Position numbers and translations under genes: made by a program. This document shows, one piece after another, positions 34,993-41,899 of a stretch of 64,000 nt of DNA (positions are counted from its first letter, which is position 1; the number at the start of each line of letters is the position of its first letter). The stretch lies in contig JAFKGI010000027.1 of NCBI GenBank assembly GCA_017307785.1, forward strand, positions 40,539 to 104,538. Direction: 5' to 3'. The notes beneath the pieces were generated by a model, which was not told the origin of the DNA, did not search any database, and was given only the letters and a program-made list of their open reading frames with translations. Source of the stretch: Vulcanimicrobiota bacterium. Its GTDB lineage: Bacteria > Vulcanimicrobiota > Xenobia > Xenobiales > JADMJV01.

Positions 34993-35021
34993 AATGTAAC
35001 ACTGTCATATGACAGTGTCAA
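34993..35021 (-). promoter_or_regulatory. MerR-type promoter with 20-bp palindromic operator
   Basis: On the minus strand TTGACA (35021-35016), a 17-bp spacer, TACATT (34998-34993). The perfect palindrome ACACTGTCATATGACAGTGT (34999-35018) fills the spacer and the end of the -35. This is the arrangement MerR-family proteins use to twist promoters. The ATG of the regulator is seven bases downstream of the -10. Confidence 0.88.
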
Positions 35022-35064
35022 TAGGGCGACGGGAGATTGGCTCATTGAACTCCTGTCGATCCCC

Positions 35065-35403
35065 GTAGTGCATCCCATAGACTGCACTACAGATCAGCCA
35101 AAGCAAAAGAGCCGCCACGCCTGTCCAAACCCCGTAGTGCACCCTACAGATGGCATTACAAATCGGCCGAAGGAAAAACGCCGCCCGGCCAGTCCACCAC
35201 GGTAGTGCACCCCATAGACTGCACTACAGAACAGCCAAAGGAAAAAACCGCCACGCCTGCCCAACCCCGTAGTGCCCCCCTACAGACGGCATTACAAATC
35301 GGCCGAAGGAAGAAGGCCGCCCAGCCACCCCACCACGGTAGTGCATCCCATAGACTGCACTACAGAACAGCCAAAGGAAAAAAACCCGCTCGGTCTCCCC
35401 GCC
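35065..35403. repeat. Five-unit alternating hairpin repeat array (A-B-A-B-A)
   Basis: Units begin at 35065, 35134, 35202, 35269 and 35338, 67-69 bp apart. A units (1, 3, 5) carry GTAGTGCA ... TGCACTAC, a perfect 8-bp inverted repeat with a 10-base loop. B units (2, 4) carry GTAGTGC ... GCATTAC, where the single change still allows a G-U pair in RNA. Each hairpin is followed by CAGCCAAAG or CGGCCGAAG and an A-rich, then C-rich, stretch. There are no unique spacers, so it is not a CRISPR. It lies between the stop of the MBL gene and the MerR promoter. Confidence 0.9.
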
Positions 35404-36237
35404 CTATTTTGTTAGGCGCGCGGCGGACCAGGCGGCAGCGCAGATACGGGCGTGATCCTGACGGTAAAAGTCGGCGTCCGCCGGACCGTTGTAGGGAAAC
35501 TGTCGAATAAGGCTTTCGACACTGTCAGATAGTTGAGCCTGTCTGCGCAGCTCTCGATAAAACTCGAGGTTGGAGCGAACCAGCTCCTTGCCGGCCTGCG
35601 GAGGCGCGTGATTGCACAGCAGCCATTCCACATCCAGCGCCAGGAAACGAGCCAGAGTTGCTTCCATCTGATCCAGATCGCTGCGGGGATCGGATTCGTC
35701 CAGCAGGGCGAAGGGCGTCTCGACCGCATCGCCGGGCAGCAGCGTGCGAATTTCGGGAATGTAGACGGCCAGGTGATCAGGACGGTGCCCCGGGGTATGC
35801 AACAACTGGAGAGTCAGGTCGCCGCCGTGCAACACCGTCTCTCCCTGCAGGCGCACCGTGGGCGCCACCAACTTCACGGCGCCGTAACTGGCGTGCTCCT
35901 GGCCCTTCTTCTCCAGCTCGGCCTTGCCGAAATCGCCCAGGATCCGTTCCGCCGTCTGCTGCAACCCCAGGATGGGCACGTCGAAGCACTGGTTGCCCCA
36001 GTAATGGTCCCAGTCAGAATGAGAATCGACCACCAAAATGGGCTTGCCGCGCTCGGCGGCGCGTCGAGCCAGGAAGCCACCGCTCAGGGGTCCCAGCAAA
36101 GTATCGTAAACCACCGTGAAGTTCTCGGTGTAAATAAGGTGGCTGCGCACCAGGTCGCCCACTTGAACGACTTCAATGCGAGAATCCCAGCCGCCGTTGG
36201 GGAGCAGCTCCAGAGTCAGATCTTGTTCTACCAGCAT
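35404..36237 (-). CDS. MBL-fold metallo-hydrolase
   Basis: 277 residues, no signal peptide. The metallo-beta-lactamase signature is His73-x-Asp75-x-Asp77-His78 (DSHSDWDH), the HxDxDH variant of HxHxDH. The second metal His is in LLHTPGHRPDHLAVY, Asp in LLPGDAVETPF and a late His in LLCNHAPPQAG. Family members hydrolyse thioesters, lactones, phosphodiesters and more, and the substrate is not predictable here. Its ATG abuts the stop of the small secreted protein gene with no gap, so the two are co-transcribed. The repeat array follows its stop codon. Confidence 0.88.
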   Translation of the reverse strand: MLVEQDLTLELLPNGGWDSRIEVVQVGDLVRSHLIYTENFTVVYDTLLGPLSGGFLARRAAERGKPILVVDSHSDWDHYWGNQCFDVPILGLQQTAERILGDFGKAELEKKGQEHASYGAVKLVAPTVRLQGETVLHGGDLTLQLLHTPGHRPDHLAVYIPEIRTLLPGDAVETPFALLDESDPRSDLDQMEATLARFLALDVEWLLCNHAPPQAGKELVRSNLEFYRELRRQAQLSDSVESLIRQFPYNGPADADFYRQDHARICAAAWSAARLTK

Positions 36238-36567
36238 TTAGTAACCGGGGAGGGTGTCCCGCTTGCGCTTTTCGGGCCGATTGTAGGAATCCAGGCCCTT
36301 CTGGGGAGCCGAGCTGTAGGTGGGCAAGGTAGCGCCGTAGCCACCATTGTAACTTCCCGGCGAGGCCATGCCGCTGCCGCCGCCACCCCAGTAATAATAA
36401 TAACCGTAGCCTTGATTGTAGTTGTAGGCCGCTTGGGAGGCGTTGTTGGCGGGCTCCACCGAGCGGTGGGCCGACTCAGGAATGCCGAAAGGCAGGGTGG
36501 GTGAGAAACCGGTAGGTTCCGCGCCGGCCACGGAGCCCAGGGCGATGAGTAGCAACAACTTCTTCAT
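36238..36567 (-). CDS. Small secreted Tyr/Gly-rich protein
   Basis: 109 residues from ATG 36567, which has AGAGG directly upstream. Sec signal peptide MKKLLLLIALGSVAGAEP. The mature part is low complexity: NQGYGYYYYWGGGGSG followed by SPGSYNGGYGATLPTYSS and a basic tail, RPEKRKRDTLPGY. Tyr/Gly-rich exported proteins are often surface or matrix components, but nothing here identifies a function. It is divergent from the citrate-lyase-like gene across 58 bp and co-transcribed with the MBL hydrolase. Confidence 0.65.
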   Translation of the reverse strand: MKKLLLLIALGSVAGAEPTGFSPTLPFGIPESAHRSVEPANNASQAAYNYNQGYGYYYYWGGGGSGMASPGSYNGGYGATLPTYSSAPQKGLDSYNRPEKRKRDTLPGY

Positions 36568-36625
36568 ACCTCTATTATTACCTGACCATCCGATCGAAAA
36601 CATTGACCTAAAGTTACATTTTAGG

Positions 36626-37786
36626 ATGGACCCCGGTACCGTTCTCGAACAGGGCCAGATGGTATCTCCAGAGCAACTCCCCGGCGACGACAGCGCTTCC
36701 AACGATTGGCAGCCGGCCTATGTCCTGTATGGCGGCGCCCAACTTTTCTCCGCCGAGACCCACGACAAGATGCTGGCCCTGGCCCGCAAGTGGCTCAAGG
36801 AATACGCCTGGCTCAATGACACGCAGAAAAAGCGGGTGGAGAAGCGCCTGGCTCAGCCGCTCGATGACCTGCGCATCGATTTCGAAGACGGCTACGGCCG
36901 CCGACCGGACGAAGAAGAAGATGCCCACGCCCTTAAAGTTCAGCAAGCTCTGCCGCAAGTCCATGAACCTCGTCGCTGCGGCATCCGCATCAAGCCGGTC
37001 ACCCGGCGTTTTGCGCAGCGCGGCATCCGCACGCTGGAAATCGCCCTGAAAAATCTCACCGTCTGGCCGCGCGGATTCTGCGTGACCTTGCCCAAACTCG
37101 AGGACCCCACCCAGGTCCAATACGTCATTCAGGAACTGGAGCGTATCGAGAACGGCCGCCCCCCCCTACCCCTGGAATTGATGATCGAGTCACCGGCCGG
37201 TTTGCGCCGCATCCATGAACTGATTCAGGCGGCGGGGCCTCGGGCTCGCGGAGTGCATTTCGGTCCCTTTGATTTTCTGGCCAGCTGCGGCATCGGCAAC
37301 GGCGACTTGCTGCACCCGGTCAACCGCCAGGCCCGCGCCCAACTCCTCATGAGCGTCAGCGGCTCCGGAGTGGAACTGGCCGATGGGCCCACCACGCTAC
37401 TGCCTTTGCCTCCGCATCGCCAACCCAGCGGCCCGCAAATTGCGGAAAACCAGAAATCGGTGCGCCTGGCCTGGGAATTCCACCGCGATCAGGTGCTGGC
37501 CACCAGGGAACAGGGCTATTTTCAAAGCTGGCTGCTGCACCCCGCGCAACTGGTCAGTCATGCCGCCGCCCTGCTCCAGGAATATGAGCAGGCACTGCCC
37601 GGTGCTCTCGAACGTCTGACCGCCTATTGGCAGGGTCGAGGACAGGCCCGAGCCAGCGGCGGAGACTTCGATGATCGGGCCACCGCCCGCCAGTGGACAC
37701 ACATCGTCAAGCAAAGCTTAGACCTGGGTCTCATCGAGGAATCCAGCCTTCGCCAGAGCCTTCCCCCCGATTGGCAACAAGTTTAA
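36626..37786 (+). CDS. HpcH/HpaI aldolase or citrate-lyase-like enzyme
   Basis: 386 residues from ATG 36626; ATG 36659 is a close alternative. It has the hallmark metal and PEP/acyl-CoA pocket of the CitE/HpcH TIM-barrel group: DLRIDFEDGYGRRPDEEEDA (about 76-95), PRGFCVTLPKLEDPTQVQYV and PLELMIESPAGLRRIHELIQ, then RGVHFGPFDFLAS. The FEDGYG..EEDA form matches a long subfamily often annotated as aldolase/citrate lyase of unknown substrate (DUF6986-like, from memory). Cytoplasmic. TTGACC near 36604 may be its -35. No pathway partner is adjacent. Confidence 0.75.
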   Translation: MDPGTVLEQGQMVSPEQLPGDDSASNDWQPAYVLYGGAQLFSAETHDKMLALARKWLKEYAWLNDTQKKRVEKRLAQPLDDLRIDFEDGYGRRPDEEEDAHALKVQQALPQVHEPRRCGIRIKPVTRRFAQRGIRTLEIALKNLTVWPRGFCVTLPKLEDPTQVQYVIQELERIENGRPPLPLELMIESPAGLRRIHELIQAAGPRARGVHFGPFDFLASCGIGNGDLLHPVNRQARAQLLMSVSGSGVELADGPTTLLPLPPHRQPSGPQIAENQKSVRLAWEFHRDQVLATREQGYFQSWLLHPAQLVSHAAALLQEYEQALPGALERLTAYWQGRGQARASGGDFDDRATARQWTHIVKQSLDLGLIEESSLRQSLPPDWQQV

Positions 37787-37933
37787 AAAACAGGTTTAAG
37801 CCATCCGGTTTCGGCACATTCTATCTCGATAACCCAGGGGGGACCATGTTCCCTCGGGCTGCCAGCGCGGCTGGCGGAATGCCGGTGGGAGGCAGCTGTC
37901 CAGCTGAATCGCCGGGAAAGACGAAGGAAACAT

Positions 37934-39901
37934 ATGAAGATATTTCGCAGGATTCTCGCGCTGGCCGTGCTTCTGGCTATCAGCCTGATCGCCATCGCGC
38001 AGGAAAAATCTGAGCTGCTGATCGATTCGGCTCGCAACGCGGCCCTCAAGTTCTCGGGCAGCGACAACGCCGACGGCGTCAGCGGAACATTCAACGTGGC
38101 GGGCGACGTGGCCAAGGGCCTGATCACCTCCGCGGTCGACCTCAAGTTTGATCCTGAAACCGCCAAGAAAGTCGGCGACGCTTCGGGAGCGCTCTACGTG
38201 AGCATGACCGACGTGATGGAAATCGTGGGCAACCTGGACATGCCGGTTCCCCCCGAGATGTCCAAGGACGTCAGCAAACTCGATATCAACATCGAGTCCG
38301 TCTTGAAAGACGGCAAAGGCTACGGCAAGGGCAACGTGGACGTGGCCGGCAAAGGCAACGAAGTCATGCCGACCGTCAACGTGGACGGCAACCTCAAAGC
38401 CGACAGCAAGAACTTTGACGGCAAGCTGACCTTCGACGTCGAGGGCGGCAACATGGGCAAAGTGCCCTTCAAGCAGATCGACTTCGGCATCTCCGAGAAG
38501 GAAGCTTCCACCACCATCAGCCTCGGCGCCGCGTTCGACGCGACCGCACCCGAAGCCAAGAATCTTAAGCAAATCGGTCAGAACCCCGACCAGCTGAAGC
38601 AGCAGATCACCCAGGGCCTGGGACAGTCCGGCATCACCGTCGAGAAAGTCGAAGTCGGTGAATACAAAGAAGAAGGCGGCGTCGCCTCGGCCAAGATCGC
38701 CATCACCCTCAAAGGCTGGCGTGACGTGGTCAAGACCAACGTCGGCATGCTGGCCGGCGGTGGTCGCTTCGACGGCACCAAGCTGACCGCTTCGGTTTCC
38801 AAGATGCTCGAAGCCAAATTCGACAGCATCACCTACACCATGAAATACGATGGCAAAAAGCTCACCGGCGAACTGAACGGCAAGATGACCAACACCAGCC
38901 AGTTCCTGCTCGGCTACTACGAGCTGGCCTCGATGGTCACGGAAGCCCAGCTCAAAGAGCAAAACGGTGGCGGCGACGAGAAGCAGCGCTTCCTGCTCGC
39001 TTACCAGAGCGTTGCCATGGAAGAAGCCCAGCGCGCCATGCAGGCGATGATGGAAGCCAATGTCGGCGTCGAGGGCAAGGGTAGCTTCAAAATGACCCCC
39101 GAAGGCGAAGACAAAAAAGGCTTCAAAGTCCAGGGCGAAGGCAACATGGACTTCAGCAACTTCGACGCCTATGCCCAGAAGGCCACCGCCGCCGGGCTGC
39201 CCTCCGCCAAGAAGGGCGCCTTCAAGCTGGTTTTCGGAATCAACGACAAGCAGCGCCTGGGCGGCACCCTCTTCGCCTCCAGCGACGTGAACTTCATCAA
39301 CTACTACAAGAAAATGTTCCTGGCCACCGCCAAGAAGGCCGGCGCTCCTGAGGAAGCCCTCAAGACCGCGGAAACCGTCGAGTTCAAATCCGGCGTGGGC
39401 GCCTTCACCCTCTCCAAGGACGGCGTGAAAGGCTCGAACTACCTCGAGAGCAACGACCTGAGCCCGCTCACCAAAGCCGGCCTGGCCGCCGCCTCGGAAG
39501 GCAAGTTCGCGGGCGACCTCACCGGTTTCTCCGTCAACGGCAAGACCGAAGGCACCAAGCTCAACATCGACGGCAGCGTCAACTTCGCCAAGTTTATGCC
39601 TGGCAAGTCGGCTGCTCAGGTGAAAGAAGAAATGGGTGGCGGCATCCAGACCGTGAAGGACGACGCCAAAGCGGACGACGTCAAGCTGGTCGCCGTGACC
39701 AAGCCTGAAGTGGCTATGCCCGACACTCTCAAACCCGTTGCCGCGGACGGCGAGAAGCTCCTCGCCTCCAACCCGGTGGCCTCCGTTGCTGGAGCCCTCG
39801 GTGGCAAAGGTGGCGGCGGAAGCCTGATCTACATCCTCGGTGGCCTGGCCGCCGTGGGCGTAGTCGGCGTCGGCGTCGCAGCCGGTCGCAAGAAGGGCTA
39901 G
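37934..39901 (+). CDS. Large exported protein with C-terminal membrane anchor
   Basis: 655 residues. A Sec signal peptide ends near IAIAQ. A long Lys/Asp/Gly-rich beta-sheet-like region follows, with many repeats of the form GKLTFDVEGG, VDGNLKADSKNFDGK, KGSFKMTPEGEDKKGFKVQG; these alternate strands could form a lipid-carrier-like or beta-jellyroll fold. A GGKGGGGS linker leads to one C-terminal TM (LIYILGGLAAVGVVGVGVAAG) ending RKKG. The high Lys content and uniform codons suggest strong expression. AAGGAA lies six bases before the ATG. The 147-bp leader contains a GCCAGC-GCG-GCTGGC hairpin (37861-37875). Function unknown. Confidence 0.75.
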   Translation: MKIFRRILALAVLLAISLIAIAQEKSELLIDSARNAALKFSGSDNADGVSGTFNVAGDVAKGLITSAVDLKFDPETAKKVGDASGALYVSMTDVMEIVGNLDMPVPPEMSKDVSKLDINIESVLKDGKGYGKGNVDVAGKGNEVMPTVNVDGNLKADSKNFDGKLTFDVEGGNMGKVPFKQIDFGISEKEASTTISLGAAFDATAPEAKNLKQIGQNPDQLKQQITQGLGQSGITVEKVEVGEYKEEGGVASAKIAITLKGWRDVVKTNVGMLAGGGRFDGTKLTASVSKMLEAKFDSITYTMKYDGKKLTGELNGKMTNTSQFLLGYYELASMVTEAQLKEQNGGGDEKQRFLLAYQSVAMEEAQRAMQAMMEANVGVEGKGSFKMTPEGEDKKGFKVQGEGNMDFSNFDAYAQKATAAGLPSAKKGAFKLVFGINDKQRLGGTLFASSDVNFINYYKKMFLATAKKAGAPEEALKTAETVEFKSGVGAFTLSKDGVKGSNYLESNDLSPLTKAGLAAASEGKFAGDLTGFSVNGKTEGTKLNIDGSVNFAKFMPGKSAAQVKEEMGGGIQTVKDDAKADDVKLVAVTKPEVAMPDTLKPVAADGEKLLASNPVASVAGALGGKGGGGSLIYILGGLAAVGVVGVGVAAGRKKG

Positions 39902-39910
39902 TAGCCCAAG

Positions 39911-39946
39911 AAAAAAGCCCCGCGGTAACCGCGGGGCTTTTTTTAT
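39911..39946. terminator. Strong bidirectional terminator
   Basis: A6, stem AGCCCCGCGG / CCGCGGGGCT with a two- to four-base loop, T7. It ends the exported-protein gene, and its T tract overlaps the stop codon of the convergent glycosyltransferase gene. Confidence 0.92.
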
Positions 39947-41004
39947 TTCTGAGCTTTCCGATAGACCGCTTCCACTTGTTCGGCCAGCACCCGCCAATCG
40001 TAGCGCCGCCACTCCTGAAGTCCCCAGCTCTGCAGTTCTAGCCACTCCTCGTCGGCCGCACACAGAGAGCGGATGCGCTCCGCCAGGCGCTGCTCGTCCT
40101 GCACCGGAAAAATCAACTGGTCGAAGCGGTCTCGCAGCACTTCCCGATACCCGGGATTGTCAGCCGCCAGGGGCGGAGTGCCACAAGCCATGGCTTCGGT
40201 CAGCACGATGCCGAAACTCTCCCCTCCCAGCGAGGGGGCCACCAGTAGGCGGGCCCGGCGCAGCAAGGACCACTTCTGCTCCTCGCTCACCTCGCCCAAA
40301 AACTCCACGCCCGGCAATCGAGCCGCTCGCGCTTCCAACTCGGCCCGCAGATGCCCCTCGCCGGCCACCCACAGCGGGGGAGCCTGATCGCCCAGTCGTT
40401 CCAGGGCTCCGATCAGCGTCGGCAGACCCTTGCGCGGTTCCAGGCGGCCGACATAGAGCAACTGCTTGCGCTCCCCCTCGGGAGGAAGAGGCGGGGTCCA
40501 GAGGCCGTTGGGGATGATGGTGAAGGAGCCCCTTTTTAAATGAATGCCCGCCAGCGGGGACACGGCGATCATCTGCTTTAACCAGAGCCTGCGAATCAAG
40601 GCGGATGCCCAGGGCATGATGCGCCGGGCCCAGCCGGGCGTGTTGGGGCCGGCGGCGTCGTGCCAGGTAGCCACTTTGACACCCCGGAAAACCGAAGCCA
40701 GCTGAAAAGGAAAAAGCGGATTCCAGATGGTGTGAAAATGCATGACATCGTAACCGCGCGCGGCCACGCGCCGCACCTGGGACCAGGGAGCCCAGGTCAG
40801 GTCGATGTGGGTTCCCCCGAAGGCAATCTGGCGACCGCGCCCGCATCCGACCAGCGGCAAACCGTCGATCTCCCCGTCCGGGTTGGGCCCAATGACTTCT
40901 ATCTGATGACCGCGCTCGCGCAGCGCCAGGCCCAGTCCCACAATGTGGCTACGCACCCCGCCGGGACGATCCAGGTCATAAGGGCAGACCAGGGCGATCT
41001 TCAA
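39943..41004 (-). CDS. GT4 family glycosyltransferase (PimA-like)
   Basis: 353 residues starting at a TTG (41004) that overlaps the Stealth stop (TTGA), with GGGAG upstream. Retaining GT-B fold: MKIALVCPYDLDRPGGVRSH at the N-terminus, typical of PimA/WsaF-like GT4 enzymes, NGLWTPPLPPEGERKQLLYV with RLEPRKGLPTLI, and the C-terminal GGESFGIVLTEAMACGTPP, where the E-x7-E pair binds the sugar nucleotide. Probably transfers mannose or a related sugar at the inner face of the membrane. Last gene of the minus operon with Stealth, permease, DUF2079 and TolB-like genes. Confidence 0.9.
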   Translation of the reverse strand: MKIALVCPYDLDRPGGVRSHIVGLGLALRERGHQIEVIGPNPDGEIDGLPLVGCGRGRQIAFGGTHIDLTWAPWSQVRRVAARGYDVMHFHTIWNPLFPFQLASVFRGVKVATWHDAAGPNTPGWARRIMPWASALIRRLWLKQMIAVSPLAGIHLKRGSFTIIPNGLWTPPLPPEGERKQLLYVGRLEPRKGLPTLIGALERLGDQAPPLWVAGEGHLRAELEARAARLPGVEFLGEVSEEQKWSLLRRARLLVAPSLGGESFGIVLTEAMACGTPPLAADNPGYREVLRDRFDQLIFPVQDEQRLAERIRSLCAADEEWLELQSWGLQEWRRYDWRVLAEQVEAVYRKAQK

Positions 41005-41888
41005 ATTTTCTCCCAGGGCGAAGGCTTGGGATAGTAGCGGTCCAGGAAATTCTGCACCAATTCGATGACCCTGGGATTGGGCTGATCCCCCTGGTCGTCA
41101 TTCAAGCAGATAAAAGGTGGCCGGCGCTTCTCGATGCGAGCCAGCTGCTTCTGCTGTTTGAGTTCCTCGTTGGTAATCTTGTGGAAGGCGACCTCGCGCA
41201 GAGCCGTCCAGAAAGGCACCGCCTTACGCTTCTTGGTATGCGCCAGCAGATAGTAGCGATAGGCTCGTTCGATCCGATAATTCCAGTCTTGCCGGAAACG
41301 GCTGTGCAGGGTGGCCTGATACAGCTCCTCAAACATCCGGTTGGTCGCCTCGTAAGCGGTTTTGTCGATCCAAATCGGCGTGTGCTCGGTAAAGCCCAGC
41401 GAGATTCCCCCCTGGCGAATGCGCGAGCGAAAGCGCTCACCGATCAGCGTTCCGAATACACGAATGTTTCCACGCTTGTCGCGGAACAGCTCGGGAGTGG
41501 CGGGAGCTCCCAGCAGATAGTCGTCATTGAAATAAAGGAACGGGTCGGAACAGGGCAGATTGTGCATCTCCGGCTCGATGTTCAAGCAGCTGAAGGTGGG
41601 CAGCACGCTGGGATCGCGAAAAAACTCATCGTGATGCTTGAGAATGACGTCCGGGTGATCGACGTTCAGCCAGGGCGGACACTGAGGGCGAGCGGTGAGC
41701 ACGTAGACCTTGCCGATCCAATCGCCCGCAAACTGGTGCAGCGAACGCATGCTGTAACGCAACATCTGATATTCATCGCGGAAACGCTCCGGATTCATAT
41801 CCTTCTTGGCGGTGGCGTATTGGCGAACCACCTCCCAGTATTCCGGATTCCCCCCGTCCACCCAGGTATAGACGACATCGACCTTCAT
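41001..41888 (-). CDS. Stealth-family sugar-phosphate transferase
   Basis: 295 residues from ATG 41888, which has AGGAGA upstream. Stealth conserved regions are visible: CR1 DVVYTWVDGGNPEYW, CR2 MLRYSMRSLHQFAGDWIGKV with PQCPPWLNVDHP, and LPTFSCLNIEPEMHNLP followed by FLYFNDDYLLG. CR3 and CR4-like segments follow. Known Stealth proteins transfer hexose-1-phosphate to make phosphodiester-linked capsules or to modify glycans. No signal peptide, so it acts in the cytoplasm. Its stop overlaps the GT4 start and it begins 11 bases after the permease, so all three are one transcript. Confidence 0.9.
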   Translation of the reverse strand: MKVDVVYTWVDGGNPEYWEVVRQYATAKKDMNPERFRDEYQMLRYSMRSLHQFAGDWIGKVYVLTARPQCPPWLNVDHPDVILKHHDEFFRDPSVLPTFSCLNIEPEMHNLPCSDPFLYFNDDYLLGAPATPELFRDKRGNIRVFGTLIGERFRSRIRQGGISLGFTEHTPIWIDKTAYEATNRMFEELYQATLHSRFRQDWNYRIERAYRYYLLAHTKKRKAVPFWTALREVAFHKITNEELKQQKQLARIEKRRPPFICLNDDQGDQPNPRVIELVQNFLDRYYPKPSPWEKI

Positions 41889-41899
41889 AGACTCTCCTA

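Noticed and set aside
35065..35403. CRISPR array
   Set aside because: Unit spacing is regular but whole units are repeated and there are no unique spacers; units alternate between two forms and no cas gene is near.
37861..37933. c-di-GMP or other known riboswitch in the leader at 37.9 kb
   Set aside because: The GC hairpin is clear, but no conserved GEMM, cobalamin or glycine motif could be matched by eye.
37844..38013. Upstream ORF at ATG 37846 overlapping the start of the exported-protein gene
   Set aside because: A GGGGGG lies before it, but it reads out of frame into the signal-peptide codons and has no folded or repeated character; the leader hairpin explains the region better.
37796..40063. 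Long minus-strand ORF (755 residues) opposite the exported protein
   Set aside because: Shadow frame of a Lys-rich plus-strand gene; runs through the strong terminator at 39911.
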